A DNA stretch of 28,731 bases from Albimonas sp041685625 (GCA_041685625.1 JAWLFJ010000043.1:1-28731), one strand, 5' to 3'. Positions 7,374 through 16,048 are shown, counted from the stretch's first letter. Notes: a model not told the origin generated them from the letters alone. Translations and numbers: made by a program.

Positions 7374-8464
7374 AGATCGACGGCGTCCCGTACCGCACCA
7401 TCTGGCCGGCGGAGGACGGCGAGGGCGTGATGATCCTCGACCAGACCCTGTTCCCGCACCGTTTCGAGACGGCGCGGCTGACGAGGCTCGAGGACGCCGC
7501 CCGCGCCATCAAGACGATGCAGGTGCGGGGCGCGCCCCTGATCGGCGCGACGGCCGCCTACGGTCTCGCCCTCGCGCTGCGCAAGGACGCGACGGATCAA
7601 GGGCTTGCGGCGGCCTCGGAGACCTTGCGGCGGACCCGTCCCACCGCCGTCAACCTCGCCTGGGCGCTGGAGCGGATGCGCGCGCGCCTCGCGCCCCTGC
7701 CCGAGGCGGACCGTCCCGAAGCCGCCTGGCTCGAGGCCGCCGCGCTCTGCGAGGAGGACGTCGTCATCAACTCCGCCATCGGCGATCACGGCCTGCCCCT
7801 GCTCGCCGCGGTCCACGCCCGCCACCCCGACCGCCCGGTCCGCGTGCTGACCCACTGCAACGCCGGCTGGCTGGCGACCGTGGACTGGGGCACCGCCACG
7901 GCGCCGATCTACAAGGCGCACGAGAAGGGCATCCCGGTCGAGGTCTGGGTCGACGAGACCCGGCCGCGCAACCAGGGCGCCTATCTGACGGCCTGGGAGC
8001 TCGGGCGCCACGGCGTGCCGCACCAGGTGATCACGGACAACGCGGGGGGCCATCTGATGCAGCGCGGTCTGGTCGATCTCGTGATCACGGGCACCGACCG
8101 AACCACGGCCACCGGCGACGTCTGCAACAAGATCGGCACCTATCTCAAGGCGCTGGCGGCGGCGGACAACGACGTGCCCTTCCATGTCGCCCTGCCATCG
8201 CCGACCATCGACTTCTCGGTCGAGGACGGACGGAGCATCCCGATCGAGGAGCGCGACGGCCACGAGGTGAGCCATGTCAGCGGCCTGAGCGAGTCGGGCG
8301 ACGTGATCACGGTCGGGCTGCTGCCGCCCGGCTCGCCCGCCGCCAACCCGGCCTTCGACGTCACGCCGGCCCGCCTCGTGACCTCCCTGATCACCGAGCG
8401 CGGCGTCTGCCCCGCGACCCGGGACGGCATCGCCACCCTCTTCCCCGACCGCGCCGCCGCCTGA
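7370..8464 (+). CDS. mtnA: S-methyl-5-thioribose-1-phosphate isomerase
   Basis: A 364-residue eIF2B-like isomerase converting methylthioribose-1-phosphate to methylthioribulose-1-phosphate in the methionine salvage pathway. Diagnostic stretches are MQVRGAPLIG (about 50-59), THCNAGWLAT with catalytic Cys163, ETRPRNQGA, ITGTDRTTATGDVCNKIGT with catalytic Asp243, and ALPSPTIDF. Length and both catalytic residues match the family. The ATG at 7370 overlaps the cupin stop and is preceded by a strong GAAGGAG ribosome-binding site. The later salvage enzymes (MtnB, MtnC, MtnD, MtnE or a RuBisCO-like protein) are not in the window, so the fate of the product is unknown. Confidence 0.96.
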   Translation: MKIDGVPYRTIWPAEDGEGVMILDQTLFPHRFETARLTRLEDAARAIKTMQVRGAPLIGATAAYGLALALRKDATDQGLAAASETLRRTRPTAVNLAWALERMRARLAPLPEADRPEAAWLEAAALCEEDVVINSAIGDHGLPLLAAVHARHPDRPVRVLTHCNAGWLATVDWGTATAPIYKAHEKGIPVEVWVDETRPRNQGAYLTAWELGRHGVPHQVITDNAGGHLMQRGLVDLVITGTDRTTATGDVCNKIGTYLKALAAADNDVPFHVALPSPTIDFSVEDGRSIPIEERDGHEVSHVSGLSESGDVITVGLLPPGSPAANPAFDVTPARLVTSLITERGVCPATRDGIATLFPDRAAA

Positions 8465-8489
8465 GCCGCCAGCGCCCGGAGCGCCCTCG

Positions 8490-9110
8490 ATGCATCCGAA
8501 CCCCGCCTTCCGGAAGGCCGAGGCCGCGGCGAACCTCGCCTTCGCCGCGGAGCGCGGCTTCGGCCTGCTCGCCGTCTCGTCGCCCGAAGGCCCGCTGGCC
8601 GCGCATGTCCCCTTCGTGATCACGGAGGACGGCGCGACCGTGGAGACCCATCTCGTGCGCTCCAATCCCGTCGCGCGGGCGCTCGCCGGGGGACCGGTCC
8701 CCGCCCTCCTCGCCGTCTCCGGCCCCGACGGCTACGTCTCGCCCGACTGGTACGGCAGGGAGGATCAGGTCCCGACCTGGAACTACGTCGCCGTCCACCT
8801 CCGCGGCCCGCTGAGGCTCGCCGCGCCCGAAACCCTGCGCGACGTCCTCGCCCGGCTCTCCGACACCTTCGAGCCGCGCCTCGCCCCCAAGCGCCCTTGG
8901 ACCATGGACAAGATGACCCCCGCGGCGCTCGAGCGCCTGCTGCGCGCCATCGTCCCCGCGCGCCTGACGATCGAGAGCGTGGACGGCACCTGGAAGCTGG
9001 GCCAGAACAAGGACGAGAGCGCGCGTCTCGGCGCCGCGGCGGCGATCGGGGGCTCCGTCGGCGCCGATCTCGCCGCCCTCGCCGCGCTGATGCGCGATCC
9101 GCCCGCCTGA
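8490..9110 (+). CDS. PaiB-like FMN-binding protein
   Basis: A 206-residue protein of the PaiB/FMN-binding split-barrel family. It begins MHPNPAFR and contains the conserved VSPDWYG (about 83-89), VPTWNYVAVHLRGP (93-106) and the C-terminal GTWKLGQNK stretch. The Bacillus relative is described as a transcriptional negative regulator of sporulation and protease genes, but the fold is that of flavin oxidoreductases and the role in proteobacteria is unclear. It lies 25 bases after mtnA on the same strand and may share its transcript; no link with methionine salvage is established. It ends at the edge of a large inverted repeat. Confidence 0.92.
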   Translation: MHPNPAFRKAEAAANLAFAAERGFGLLAVSSPEGPLAAHVPFVITEDGATVETHLVRSNPVARALAGGPVPALLAVSGPDGYVSPDWYGREDQVPTWNYVAVHLRGPLRLAAPETLRDVLARLSDTFEPRLAPKRPWTMDKMTPAALERLLRAIVPARLTIESVDGTWKLGQNKDESARLGAAAAIGGSVGADLAALAALMRDPPA

Positions 9111-9113
9111 CCT

Positions 9114-9174
9114 CGCCGCCGTCCCCGGGCGCGCGGGGGTGGGCGGGCGGGCCGTGCGCCCGGGGACGGCGGCG
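9114..9174. terminator. Large perfect inverted repeat, probable two-way terminator
   Basis: Bases 9114-9132 and 9156-9174 are perfect reverse complements (19 bp; the core arm begins GCCGCCGTCCCCGGG). With one G-T wobble the stem continues for three more pairs, leaving a loop of about 15 bases. It sits exactly between the converging PaiB and RNase HI genes. The stem is far stronger than needed for intrinsic termination and lacks a T-run. Confidence 0.7.
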
Positions 9175-9188
9175 TGGCGGCCCGGAGC

Positions 9189-9677
9189 TCAGGCCGCGGG
9201 GGTCGAGGCGCCCTTCCTGGTCTTCTTCGGCTTGAACGGCGCCATGCCGGCCCGGGCCAGCGCGTCGGCGCGCTCGTTCTCCGGGTGGCCGGCATGGCCC
9301 TTCACCCATCGCCAGCGCACCGTGTGGCGCGCCTGGGCGGCGTCGAGCCGGCGCCAGAGATCCTCGTTCTTCACCGGCTTCCTGTCCGCGGTCTTCCAGC
9401 CGTTGCGCTTCCAGCCGTGGATCCAGCCGGTCACGCCGCCCTTCACGTAGTTGGAATCCGTGATCACGGTGATCTCGGACGGGCCCTTCAGCGCCTCCAG
9501 CGCCGAGATCGCCGCCATCAGCTCCATCCGGTTGTTGGTGGTCCGCGCCTCGCCGCCCGAAAGCTCCCGCTCCCGCAGCACCGCGTCGCCCTCCCTGGCC
9601 ACCAGAAGCGCCCCCCAGCCGCCCGGCCCCGGATTGCCCGAGCAGGCGCCGTCGGTGTAGGCGAAGAGCTCAGCCAT
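9189..9677 (-). CDS. rnhA: Ribonuclease HI
   Basis: A 162-residue RNase HI that cleaves the RNA strand of RNA-DNA hybrids during replication and repair. The two-metal catalytic residues are all present: Asp9 (YTDGACSGNPG), Glu52 (NNRMEL), Asp74 (ITDSNYV), His128 (VKGHAGH) and Asp138 (NERADALA). The basic handle region WKRNGWKTADRKPVK is present, and a short Lys-rich tail ends the protein. The ATG at 9677 overlaps the last bases of the methyltransferase gene (ATGGCTGA), so ispH, the methyltransferase gene and rnhA form one tight unit. ispH and rnhA are neighbours in many alphaproteobacteria. Confidence 0.97.
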   Translation of the reverse strand: MAELFAYTDGACSGNPGPGGWGALLVAREGDAVLRERELSGGEARTTNNRMELMAAISALEALKGPSEITVITDSNYVKGGVTGWIHGWKRNGWKTADRKPVKNEDLWRRLDAAQARHTVRWRWVKGHAGHPENERADALARAGMAPFKPKKTRKGASTPAA

Positions 9678-10266
9678 CGACGAACACGTCCATCATGCCC
9701 TCCTCGGCGCCGTCCCAGCCCGTCGACGTCTCGCGCGTGATCACGGGCGCGCCGAACCCCGCCGCCGCCAGCGCCTCGGTCAGCGCGGGCTCGCTCCAGT
9801 AGACGTAGCGTCGGCCGAGCGCGTCGCGCCGCTCCCCCTCGCCTTCCTTGAGGCCGAGATAGAGCACGCCGCCCGGCTTCAGCGCCCGCCGCAGCCGCGC
9901 CAGCAGGTCCGGCATGACCTCCCGCGGCGCATGCAGCAGCGAATAGCTGGCCCAGACGCCCTCATAGGCGTCCCGCTCCTCGATCTCCTCGAACCGCGCC
10001 ACCTCCGCCGGCACGCCGCGCGCCCGCGCCTCGGCCACCAGCCCGGCGGAGCCGTCGACGGCCCGCACCCGCAGTCCCGCGGCGATCATCTCCGCCGCCG
10101 CCCAGCCCGCGCCGCAGCCGAGATCGAGCGCCGCGCCGCCCTCCGGCATCCGGGCGAGGAACGCCCGCAGCGCCGTCCGCGGCGACGCGGCCGACGACCA
10201 CTCCGCGTAGCGCGCCGCGTCGCGGTCGTAGACGGCGAGCGTCGCGGCGTCGGCCGTGCCGCTCAC
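9670..10266 (-). CDS. Class I SAM-dependent methyltransferase
   Basis: A 198-residue protein with the Rossmann-type SAM-binding motif ALDLGCGAGWAA (about 46-57), an acidic residue after the second strand (RVRAVDGS), the post-motif ASYSLLHAPREVMPD and LKPGGVLYLGLKEG. The small size and lack of an extra domain suggest a small-molecule or unspecified substrate. It starts with GTG at 10266, whose GTGA overlaps the ispH stop, and its end overlaps the rnhA start. The substrate cannot be inferred from the sequence. Confidence 0.9.
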   Translation of the reverse strand: MSGTADAATLAVYDRDAARYAEWSSAASPRTALRAFLARMPEGGAALDLGCGAGWAAAEMIAAGLRVRAVDGSAGLVAEARARGVPAEVARFEEIEERDAYEGVWASYSLLHAPREVMPDLLARLRRALKPGGVLYLGLKEGEGERRDALGRRYVYWSEPALTEALAAAGFGAPVITRETSTGWDGAEEGMMDVFVDG

Positions 10267-11228
10267 TGCGCCGCGGCCGGCTCGCGCAGCACCCGCGGCA
10301 CCTTGAACTCCACCGCCTCCTGCGCGGTCTCCACCAGTTCCAGCGTCACGTCGTAGCGCTCGCGGAAGGCGTCGATCACCTCGTCCACCAGCACCTGCGG
10401 CGCGCTCGCCCCCGCGGTGACGCCGACGCAGCCGGCGCCCTCCAGCGCCCGCCAGTCGATCTCCGCCGCCCGCTGCACCAGCTGGGCGTAGCCGCAGCCC
10501 GCCTTGCGCCCGACCTCCACCAGCCGCTTCGAGTTCGACGAGTTCGGCGCCCCGATCACCAGCAGCGCGTCGGCCCGCGGCGCCAGCGCCTTCACCGCCT
10601 CCTGCCGGTTGGTGGTGGCGTAGCAGATGTCCTCCTTGTGCGGCCCCTTGATCGCCGGGAACCGCGCCTGCAGGGCCGCCGCGACGTCCGCGGTGTCGTC
10701 GACGCTCAGCGTCGTCTGCGTCACGAAGGCGAGCCGCTCGGGATCGCGCGGCGCCAGCGTCGCCACGTCGTCCACCGTCTCGACCAGCAGCACCTCGCCC
10801 TCCGGCAGCTGGCCCATGGTGCCGACCGTCTCGGGATGCCCCGCATGCCCGATCATCACGATCTGCAGCCCGCGTTCGTGATGCCGCTCCGCCTCGATAT
10901 GGACCTTGGAGACCAGCGGGCAGGTCGCGTCCACGAACAGCATCTCGCGCCGCGCCGCCTCCGCCGGCACCGCCTTCGGCACCCCGTGGGCCGAGAAGAT
11001 CACCGGCCGGTCGCCGGGGCACTCGTCCAGCTCCTCCACGAACACCGCGCCCTTCGCGCGCAGCCCGTCCACGACGTAGCGGTTGTGCACGATCTCGTGA
11101 CGGACATAGACCGGCGCGCCCCATTTCTCGAGCGCCATCTCCACGATCTTGATCGCCCGGTCGACGCCGGCGCAGAAACCGCGCGGGGCCGCGAGCAGCA
11201 GGGTCAGGGGCGGACGGGCGGCGGTCAT
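10263..11228 (-). CDS. ispH: 4-hydroxy-3-methylbut-2-enyl diphosphate reductase
   Basis: A 321-residue IspH (LytB), the last enzyme of the non-mevalonate (DXP) isoprenoid pathway, which reduces HMBPP to IPP and DMAPP with a [4Fe-4S] cluster. The three cluster cysteines are visible: Cys19 (APRGFCAGV), Cys103 (DATCPLV) and Cys202 (DICYATTNRQ). Catalytic Glu133 lies in HAGHPETVG, and the substrate-binding GAPNSSNSKRL is present. A GGAGGAG ribosome-binding site precedes the ATG at 11228. It is the first gene of the ispH-methyltransferase-rnhA unit. Its presence shows that the organism uses the DXP pathway. Confidence 0.97.
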   Translation of the reverse strand: MTAARPPLTLLLAAPRGFCAGVDRAIKIVEMALEKWGAPVYVRHEIVHNRYVVDGLRAKGAVFVEELDECPGDRPVIFSAHGVPKAVPAEAARREMLFVDATCPLVSKVHIEAERHHERGLQIVMIGHAGHPETVGTMGQLPEGEVLLVETVDDVATLAPRDPERLAFVTQTTLSVDDTADVAAALQARFPAIKGPHKEDICYATTNRQEAVKALAPRADALLVIGAPNSSNSKRLVEVGRKAGCGYAQLVQRAAEIDWRALEGAGCVGVTAGASAPQVLVDEVIDAFRERYDVTLELVETAQEAVEFKVPRVLREPAAAQ

Positions 11229-11393
11229 GGCGGTCTCCTCCGGGAACGGCCTCGCCTCTTGGGGATAGGCGCCCGGGGCCGCCTCCGCAACCGCCCGTCC
11301 AGCCGGGACCGCGCGCGCGACCGTGAACGTGAACCGGAGCGCGGCGCGGCGACATATGCTAGACCTCGGCGCGAAGCAGTCCGTGGGGGGATC
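11229..11393. promoter_or_regulatory. Divergent intergenic region between ispH and the RND operon
   Basis: This 165-base gap separates head-to-head operons and should contain both promoters. A TATGCT at 11355-11360 could be a -10 element for the RND genes, but no good -35 lies at the right spacing. A short tandem CGTGAACGTGAAC at about 11322-11334 might be part of an operator. No regulator gene lies beside the pump. Confidence 0.35.
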
Positions 11394-12878
11394 ATGCGCT
11401 TCCTGTCGCGCGCGCTCGGAGGCCTGGGGCTCGCCGCCATCACCCTCGCCCTGATCGGGTGGGGCGCGCTCTCGCTCGGGCGTGCGATCGAGGCGCAGCG
11501 CGCCGAAAGCCCGCCCGGCCCCGCCCCGGCGGAGCGCACGATCCCGGCCGAGATGGCGGTGCTGAGCCGCGAGACCGTGCGTCCGCGCCTCCTCGCCCAC
11601 GGCCGCGTCGCCAGCGCCCGGACGCTGGAGCTCCACGCCGGCGCCGGCGGGCGTCTCGTCCACCTCTCGCCCGCCTTCCGCGACGGCGGGCGCGTCGCCG
11701 AGGGCGACCTCCTCTGGCGCGTCGATCCGGCCGGGGCCGAGTCGGCGCTCGCCCGCGCCCGCATCGCCCGCGACGAGGCCGAGGCCGAGGCGCGCCTCGC
11801 CGCCTCCGCGCTGGAACTCTCCCGCCAGGACTTCGAGGGCGCCGGCCGCCAGCGCGACCTCCGCGCCCGCGCGCTCGAGCGGCAGGAGGGCATGCGCGAC
11901 CGCGGCATCGGCTCCGAGACCTCGGTGGAGGCCGCCGCCATCGCCCTCGTGGAGGCCGAGCGCCAGCGCATCTCCCGCGAGCAGGCGCTGAACGCCGCCG
12001 AGAACCGCGCCGCGATCGCCGAGACCGCGCTGCGCCGCGCCCGCCTCGCCGTCGGGGACGCCGAGCGCGCGCTGGCCGAGACCGAGATGCGCGCGCCCTT
12101 CGCCGGGCTGGTGGCGGAGGCCGACGTCGCGCCCGGCCGGCGCGTCGCGGCGGGCGAGCGCCTCGGCGTGCTGATCGACCCCACGGCCTACGAGGCCGCG
12201 GTGCAGGCGCCGGGCCGCGCCGTCGCCCGCCTGCTCGACGCGGAGGGCCGCGCGCCGGCGCTGGAGGCGCGGGTGCGCCTCGCGCTCGATCCGGAGGCGA
12301 CGGCGCTCCCCGCCCGCCTCCTGCGCGTCGGCGCCGCCTCCGGTCCCTCGGGCGCCGGGCGCACCCTGCATCTCGGCCTCGGACCCGAGGCCGCCGGCAC
12401 GCTCCGCCCGGGCGACTTCGTGACCGCGGAGATCGAGGAACCGCCCGTCGAGGACGTCGCGCGCCTGCCGGTCCGGGCGCTCGACGCCGACGACGCGATC
12501 CTGGTCCTCGGCGCGGACGACCGGCTGGAGCGGGTGACGCTCGAGGTGGTGCGCCGCCTCGGAGACGCGGCGCTGGCGGCCGACGCGCCCTTCGGCGCCC
12601 TCTATCTCGACCGGCTGCGCCCCGTCTTCGGGCCCGGCGTGAAGGTCCGGCCGATTCTCCCCGAAGGCGCCGAGCGCCATGCCGCCGGCGGCCGGCGCGT
12701 CGCCCTCTCCGCCGCCGACCGCGCGCGCCTCGCCGCGCTGGTGGCGGCCGAGCCCGCCCTCTCGCCGGAGGGCCGGGCCCGCCTGCTGGCCGACCTCGCC
12801 GAGGCCGAGATCAGTCGCACCACGCTCGAACGGATCGAGCGCTTCGGGGCCGGCGACGACCGCCCGTCCGGCGGCTGA
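11394..12878 (+). CDS. RND efflux periplasmic adaptor (HlyD/MFP family)
   Basis: A 494-residue membrane-fusion protein. Residues 8-28 form one N-terminal membrane anchor. A split lipoyl domain flanks a long alanine/arginine/glutamate-rich alpha-helical hairpin (about 113-230); its second half is visible as EMRAPFAGLVAEADVAPG. Beta-barrel and membrane-proximal domains follow to about residue 420. An additional charged C-terminal tail (about 430-494) reaches beyond the usual end. It bridges the inner-membrane pump and an outer-membrane channel. The ATG at 11394 has a G-rich ribosome-binding stretch upstream; the pump gene follows after 5 bases. No outer-membrane factor is encoded here, so a shared TolC-like channel is presumed. 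Confidence 0.92.
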   Translation: MRFLSRALGGLGLAAITLALIGWGALSLGRAIEAQRAESPPGPAPAERTIPAEMAVLSRETVRPRLLAHGRVASARTLELHAGAGGRLVHLSPAFRDGGRVAEGDLLWRVDPAGAESALARARIARDEAEAEARLAASALELSRQDFEGAGRQRDLRARALERQEGMRDRGIGSETSVEAAAIALVEAERQRISREQALNAAENRAAIAETALRRARLAVGDAERALAETEMRAPFAGLVAEADVAPGRRVAAGERLGVLIDPTAYEAAVQAPGRAVARLLDAEGRAPALEARVRLALDPEATALPARLLRVGAASGPSGAGRTLHLGLGPEAAGTLRPGDFVTAEIEEPPVEDVARLPVRALDADDAILVLGADDRLERVTLEVVRRLGDAALAADAPFGALYLDRLRPVFGPGVKVRPILPEGAERHAAGGRRVALSAADRARLAALVAAEPALSPEGRARLLADLAEAEISRTTLERIERFGAGDDRPSGG

Positions 12879-12883
12879 CCGCC

Positions 12884-15800
12884 ATGCGGGGGGCGAAGGC
12901 CGCGGGGCGCGGGGCGATCGGCTACTTCGTGCGCCACCGCACGGCCGCCAACGTGCTGATGATCGTGATCGTCGTGCTCGGCCTCGCCGCGGCCGCCTCG
13001 CTGCCCCGCCAGCTGATGCCGGACGTCGAGATCCCGACGGTGAGCGTCACCGTGATCTGGCGCGGGGCCGGGGCGGAGCAGGTGGACCGCGCCGTGCTCT
13101 CGCCGCTCGATTCGGCGCTGGCGCTCACGCCCGGCGTCTCCCGGCGCGTCGGGCGGGCGCAGGACAACCGCGCGACCCTGACCCTGGAATTCGAGCCGGG
13201 CGCCGATCTCGACCGCGGGACGGCGGCGATCCGCGCCACGCTCGACGGGCTCAGGACCCTGCCCCGCGGGGCCGATCCGCCGCGCGTGACCCAAGGCGCG
13301 CGGGGCGAGCGGATCGCGGACTTCCTGATCCACGGCCCCGCCAGCCACGCGCGGCTGACGGTCTACGCGAAGGAGCTGCAGCGACGCTTCCACGCGGCCG
13401 GCATGGCGCGCCACTGGCTGCTGGCGAAGCCGAACCCGGTCCTGAGCGTGGAGGTGCCGGAGGCGGCGCTGATCCGCCACGGTCTGAACCTGCGGGAGGT
13501 CTCGGCCGGCGTCTCGGACGCCGTGCGCCCGACGCCGTCGGGCTTCGCGGACCGCGGCGCGACGCGCCTGACCACGGGCATCGAGCGACGCTCCGTCGAG
13601 GCGCTCTCGGCGCTTCCGCTCCGCCGCGACGCGGCGGGCGGCGTGATCGCGACGCTGGGCGACGTCGCCGAAATCCGCGACGTCGGGGCCGAACGGGGCG
13701 CCCGCCACTACGTCGACGGCGACCCGGCGCTGATCGTGCGGATGGACCGTCAGGGCGGCCGCGACGGCATCGACCAGCTGGCCGAGGCGCGCCGCATCGC
13801 GGCGGACTACGCCGCGACCCTGCCCGAAGGCGTCCGGATCGAGCCGATCCGGACCTGGATCGAATCGATCGACCGGCGCCTCGGCCTTCTGCTCGACAAC
13901 GCGCTGGTCGGGCTCGGCGTGGTGGTGGCGCTGCTGTTCCTCTTCCTCTCGCCCCGCGCCGCGCTCTGGGTGGCGGCCGGCGTCCCGATCTCGGTGCTCG
14001 GCGCGCTCGCCTGCATGTGGGCGCTCGGCATCTCGCTGAACCTGATCTCGGTCTTCGCGCTGATCGTCATGCTCGGGATCGTGGTCGACGACGCCATCGT
14101 CGTCGGCGACCACGCCGACGCGCTGGGCCGGCGCGGCATGGCCCCCGCCCTCGCGGCCGAGACCGCCGCGCGGCGCATGGCGGGGCCGGTCTTGGCCGCA
14201 TCGATCACCACCGCCATCGCCTTCGCCGGCCTCCTCGCCATCGGCGGGCGTTTCGGCGAGATGCTGGAGGACCTGCCGCTCACCGTCGCCGTGGTGCTCG
14301 CCGCCTCGCTGGTGGAATGCTTCCTGATCCTGCCCGCGCACATGGCCCACGCCGAGGCCGCGCCGCGGCGGCCGAACCGGCTCGCGAGGATCTCCGGCGC
14401 CTTCAACCGCGGCTTCGACCGGTTCACCGAAGCCGTCTTCCGCCCGGCGCTGACCCGGCTGCTCGGCTGGCGCTACCCGGTGCTCGGGCTGGCGCTGCTG
14501 CTGCTCCTCGGCGCGGTCGAGGGGCTGGTGGAGGACCGGCCGGCCTGGCGCTTCTGGACCGCGCCGGCGCGCGACGCGTTCTCGGTCAACGTCGCGATGC
14601 TGGAGGCCGCGACGCGCGAGGACACCGCGGCGCAGGTGGCGACGGTCGAGGCCGCGGTGCACGAGGCGATCGACGCGCTGGAGGCCGAGACCGGCGTCTC
14701 GGGCCTCGCGCACATGGTCGCCGTCGTCGGCGCCAACGCCGACCGCGGGCTCCTGATCGCCGAAGGCCGCCCGCGCCGCCTGCTCGGGGGCGTCGAGGTC
14801 GAGCTGATCCCGGCGGAGGCGCGCCCCTTCGACGCCGACGCGGTCGTCGCGCGGGTCCGCGAGGCGACCCGGCGCCACCCGCTCGCGGAAGTCGTCACCT
14901 TCCGCGCCGAACGCGGCGGCCCCGCCGGCGACGCGCTCTCGGTCGTGTTCGAAGGGGCCGAGCCGCGGGATCTGAAGGCCGCGGCCGAAGCCCTGAAGGC
15001 CGCCGTCGCGCCATGGCCCGAGGTCGTCGGCGTCGAGGACACCCTCCCCTACGGCCGCGACGAGGTCACCCTGAGCCTGACGCCGCTCGCCCGCCATCTC
15101 GGCTTCACCGAGGCGAGCCTCGCGGCCGAACTCGACGGCCGCTTCACCCCGATCGAGGCGGCCGAGATCGAGATCGGCGGCCGCACCGCGCGCATCCTCG
15201 TCGGCCCGGCGCGCGAGGACCGCACCGCCGACGCCCGCCGCCGCGCCCTCGTCCGCACCCCGGACGGCGGCCACGCCCCGCTCGAGGTCCTGACCGAGGC
15301 CGACGTCCGCCCCGGCTTCCGCGCCGTCGGCCGCGTCGACGGCCGGCGCGTGGTGGAGGTGAAGGGCGACGTGGCCACCGACGACCCCGCCCGCCGCGCC
15401 GAGATCGAGCGCGCGCTCCGCGAGCGGCTGCTGCCCGAGATCGCCGCCCGCCACGGCGTCGAATGGCGCATGGAGGGCCTCGCGGCGCAGGAGCGGCGCT
15501 TCCTCGGCGACGCGCCCGTCGCCCTCGCGCTCGGCCTGATCGGCATCTACGTCTCGCTGGCCTGGGTCTTCGCCTCCTGGACCCGCCCGCTTGTGGTGCT
15601 GCTCGCGGTCCCCTTCGGCCTCGTCGGCGTGGTGCACGGCCACGTCTGGACCGGCCTGCCCCTCTCGATGTTCTCCGTCGTCGGGCTGATCGGCATGACC
15701 GGGATCATCGTCAACGACGCCATCGTCCTCGTCGCCGCCACCGACGAAGCCGCGCGCCGCCGCGCCGCCCTCCCCGCGGTGGTGGAGGCGGCCTGCGGGC

Positions 15801-16048
15801 GCCTGCGCCCGGTCCTGCTCACCACGCTGACCACCGTCCTCGGCCTCGCGCCGCTCCTCTTCGAGACCTCGCGCGAGGCCGCCGTCCTCAAGCCCACCGT
15901 CGTCACGCTGGTCTTCGGCCTCGCCTTCGGCTTCCTCCTCGTGCTGGCGGTGACGCCGGCCTTCCTGCTGGTGCAGCGGGACGTCGGGGCCGCCTTCGCC
16001 TCGCTCCGCCGCCTCGCCGCGCTCGGGCGCCGCCGCCGCGCCCCCTAG
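12884..16048 (+). CDS. RND-family efflux pump, inner-membrane permease
   Basis: A 1054-residue AcrB-type transporter, within the family's usual length. The first membrane helix (about 22-42) ends in the conserved PRQLMPDVEIPTVSV stretch. Two porter-domain halves and two six-helix bundles follow. The proton-relay aspartates are in TM4: Asp402 and Asp403 in LGIVVDDAIVVGD. The second repeat carries GMTGIIVNDAIVLV and the LLTTLTTVLGLAPLLF stretch. The divergence from AcrB and the adaptor type suggest the broader MdtB/'efflux RND transporter permease' group rather than a specific drug pump; substrate is unknown. It is translated 5 bases after the adaptor gene. Confidence 0.94.
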   Translation: MRGAKAAGRGAIGYFVRHRTAANVLMIVIVVLGLAAAASLPRQLMPDVEIPTVSVTVIWRGAGAEQVDRAVLSPLDSALALTPGVSRRVGRAQDNRATLTLEFEPGADLDRGTAAIRATLDGLRTLPRGADPPRVTQGARGERIADFLIHGPASHARLTVYAKELQRRFHAAGMARHWLLAKPNPVLSVEVPEAALIRHGLNLREVSAGVSDAVRPTPSGFADRGATRLTTGIERRSVEALSALPLRRDAAGGVIATLGDVAEIRDVGAERGARHYVDGDPALIVRMDRQGGRDGIDQLAEARRIAADYAATLPEGVRIEPIRTWIESIDRRLGLLLDNALVGLGVVVALLFLFLSPRAALWVAAGVPISVLGALACMWALGISLNLISVFALIVMLGIVVDDAIVVGDHADALGRRGMAPALAAETAARRMAGPVLAASITTAIAFAGLLAIGGRFGEMLEDLPLTVAVVLAASLVECFLILPAHMAHAEAAPRRPNRLARISGAFNRGFDRFTEAVFRPALTRLLGWRYPVLGLALLLLLGAVEGLVEDRPAWRFWTAPARDAFSVNVAMLEAATREDTAAQVATVEAAVHEAIDALEAETGVSGLAHMVAVVGANADRGLLIAEGRPRRLLGGVEVELIPAEARPFDADAVVARVREATRRHPLAEVVTFRAERGGPAGDALSVVFEGAEPRDLKAAAEALKAAVAPWPEVVGVEDTLPYGRDEVTLSLTPLARHLGFTEASLAAELDGRFTPIEAAEIEIGGRTARILVGPAREDRTADARRRALVRTPDGGHAPLEVLTEADVRPGFRAVGRVDGRRVVEVKGDVATDDPARRAEIERALRERLLPEIAARHGVEWRMEGLAAQERRFLGDAPVALALGLIGIYVSLAWVFASWTRPLVVLLAVPFGLVGVVHGHVWTGLPLSMFSVVGLIGMTGIIVNDAIVLVAATDEAARRRAALPAVVEAACGRLRPVLLTTLTTVLGLAPLLFETSREAAVLKPTVVTLVFGLAFGFLLVLAVTPAFLLVQRDVGAAFASLRRLAALGRRRRAP

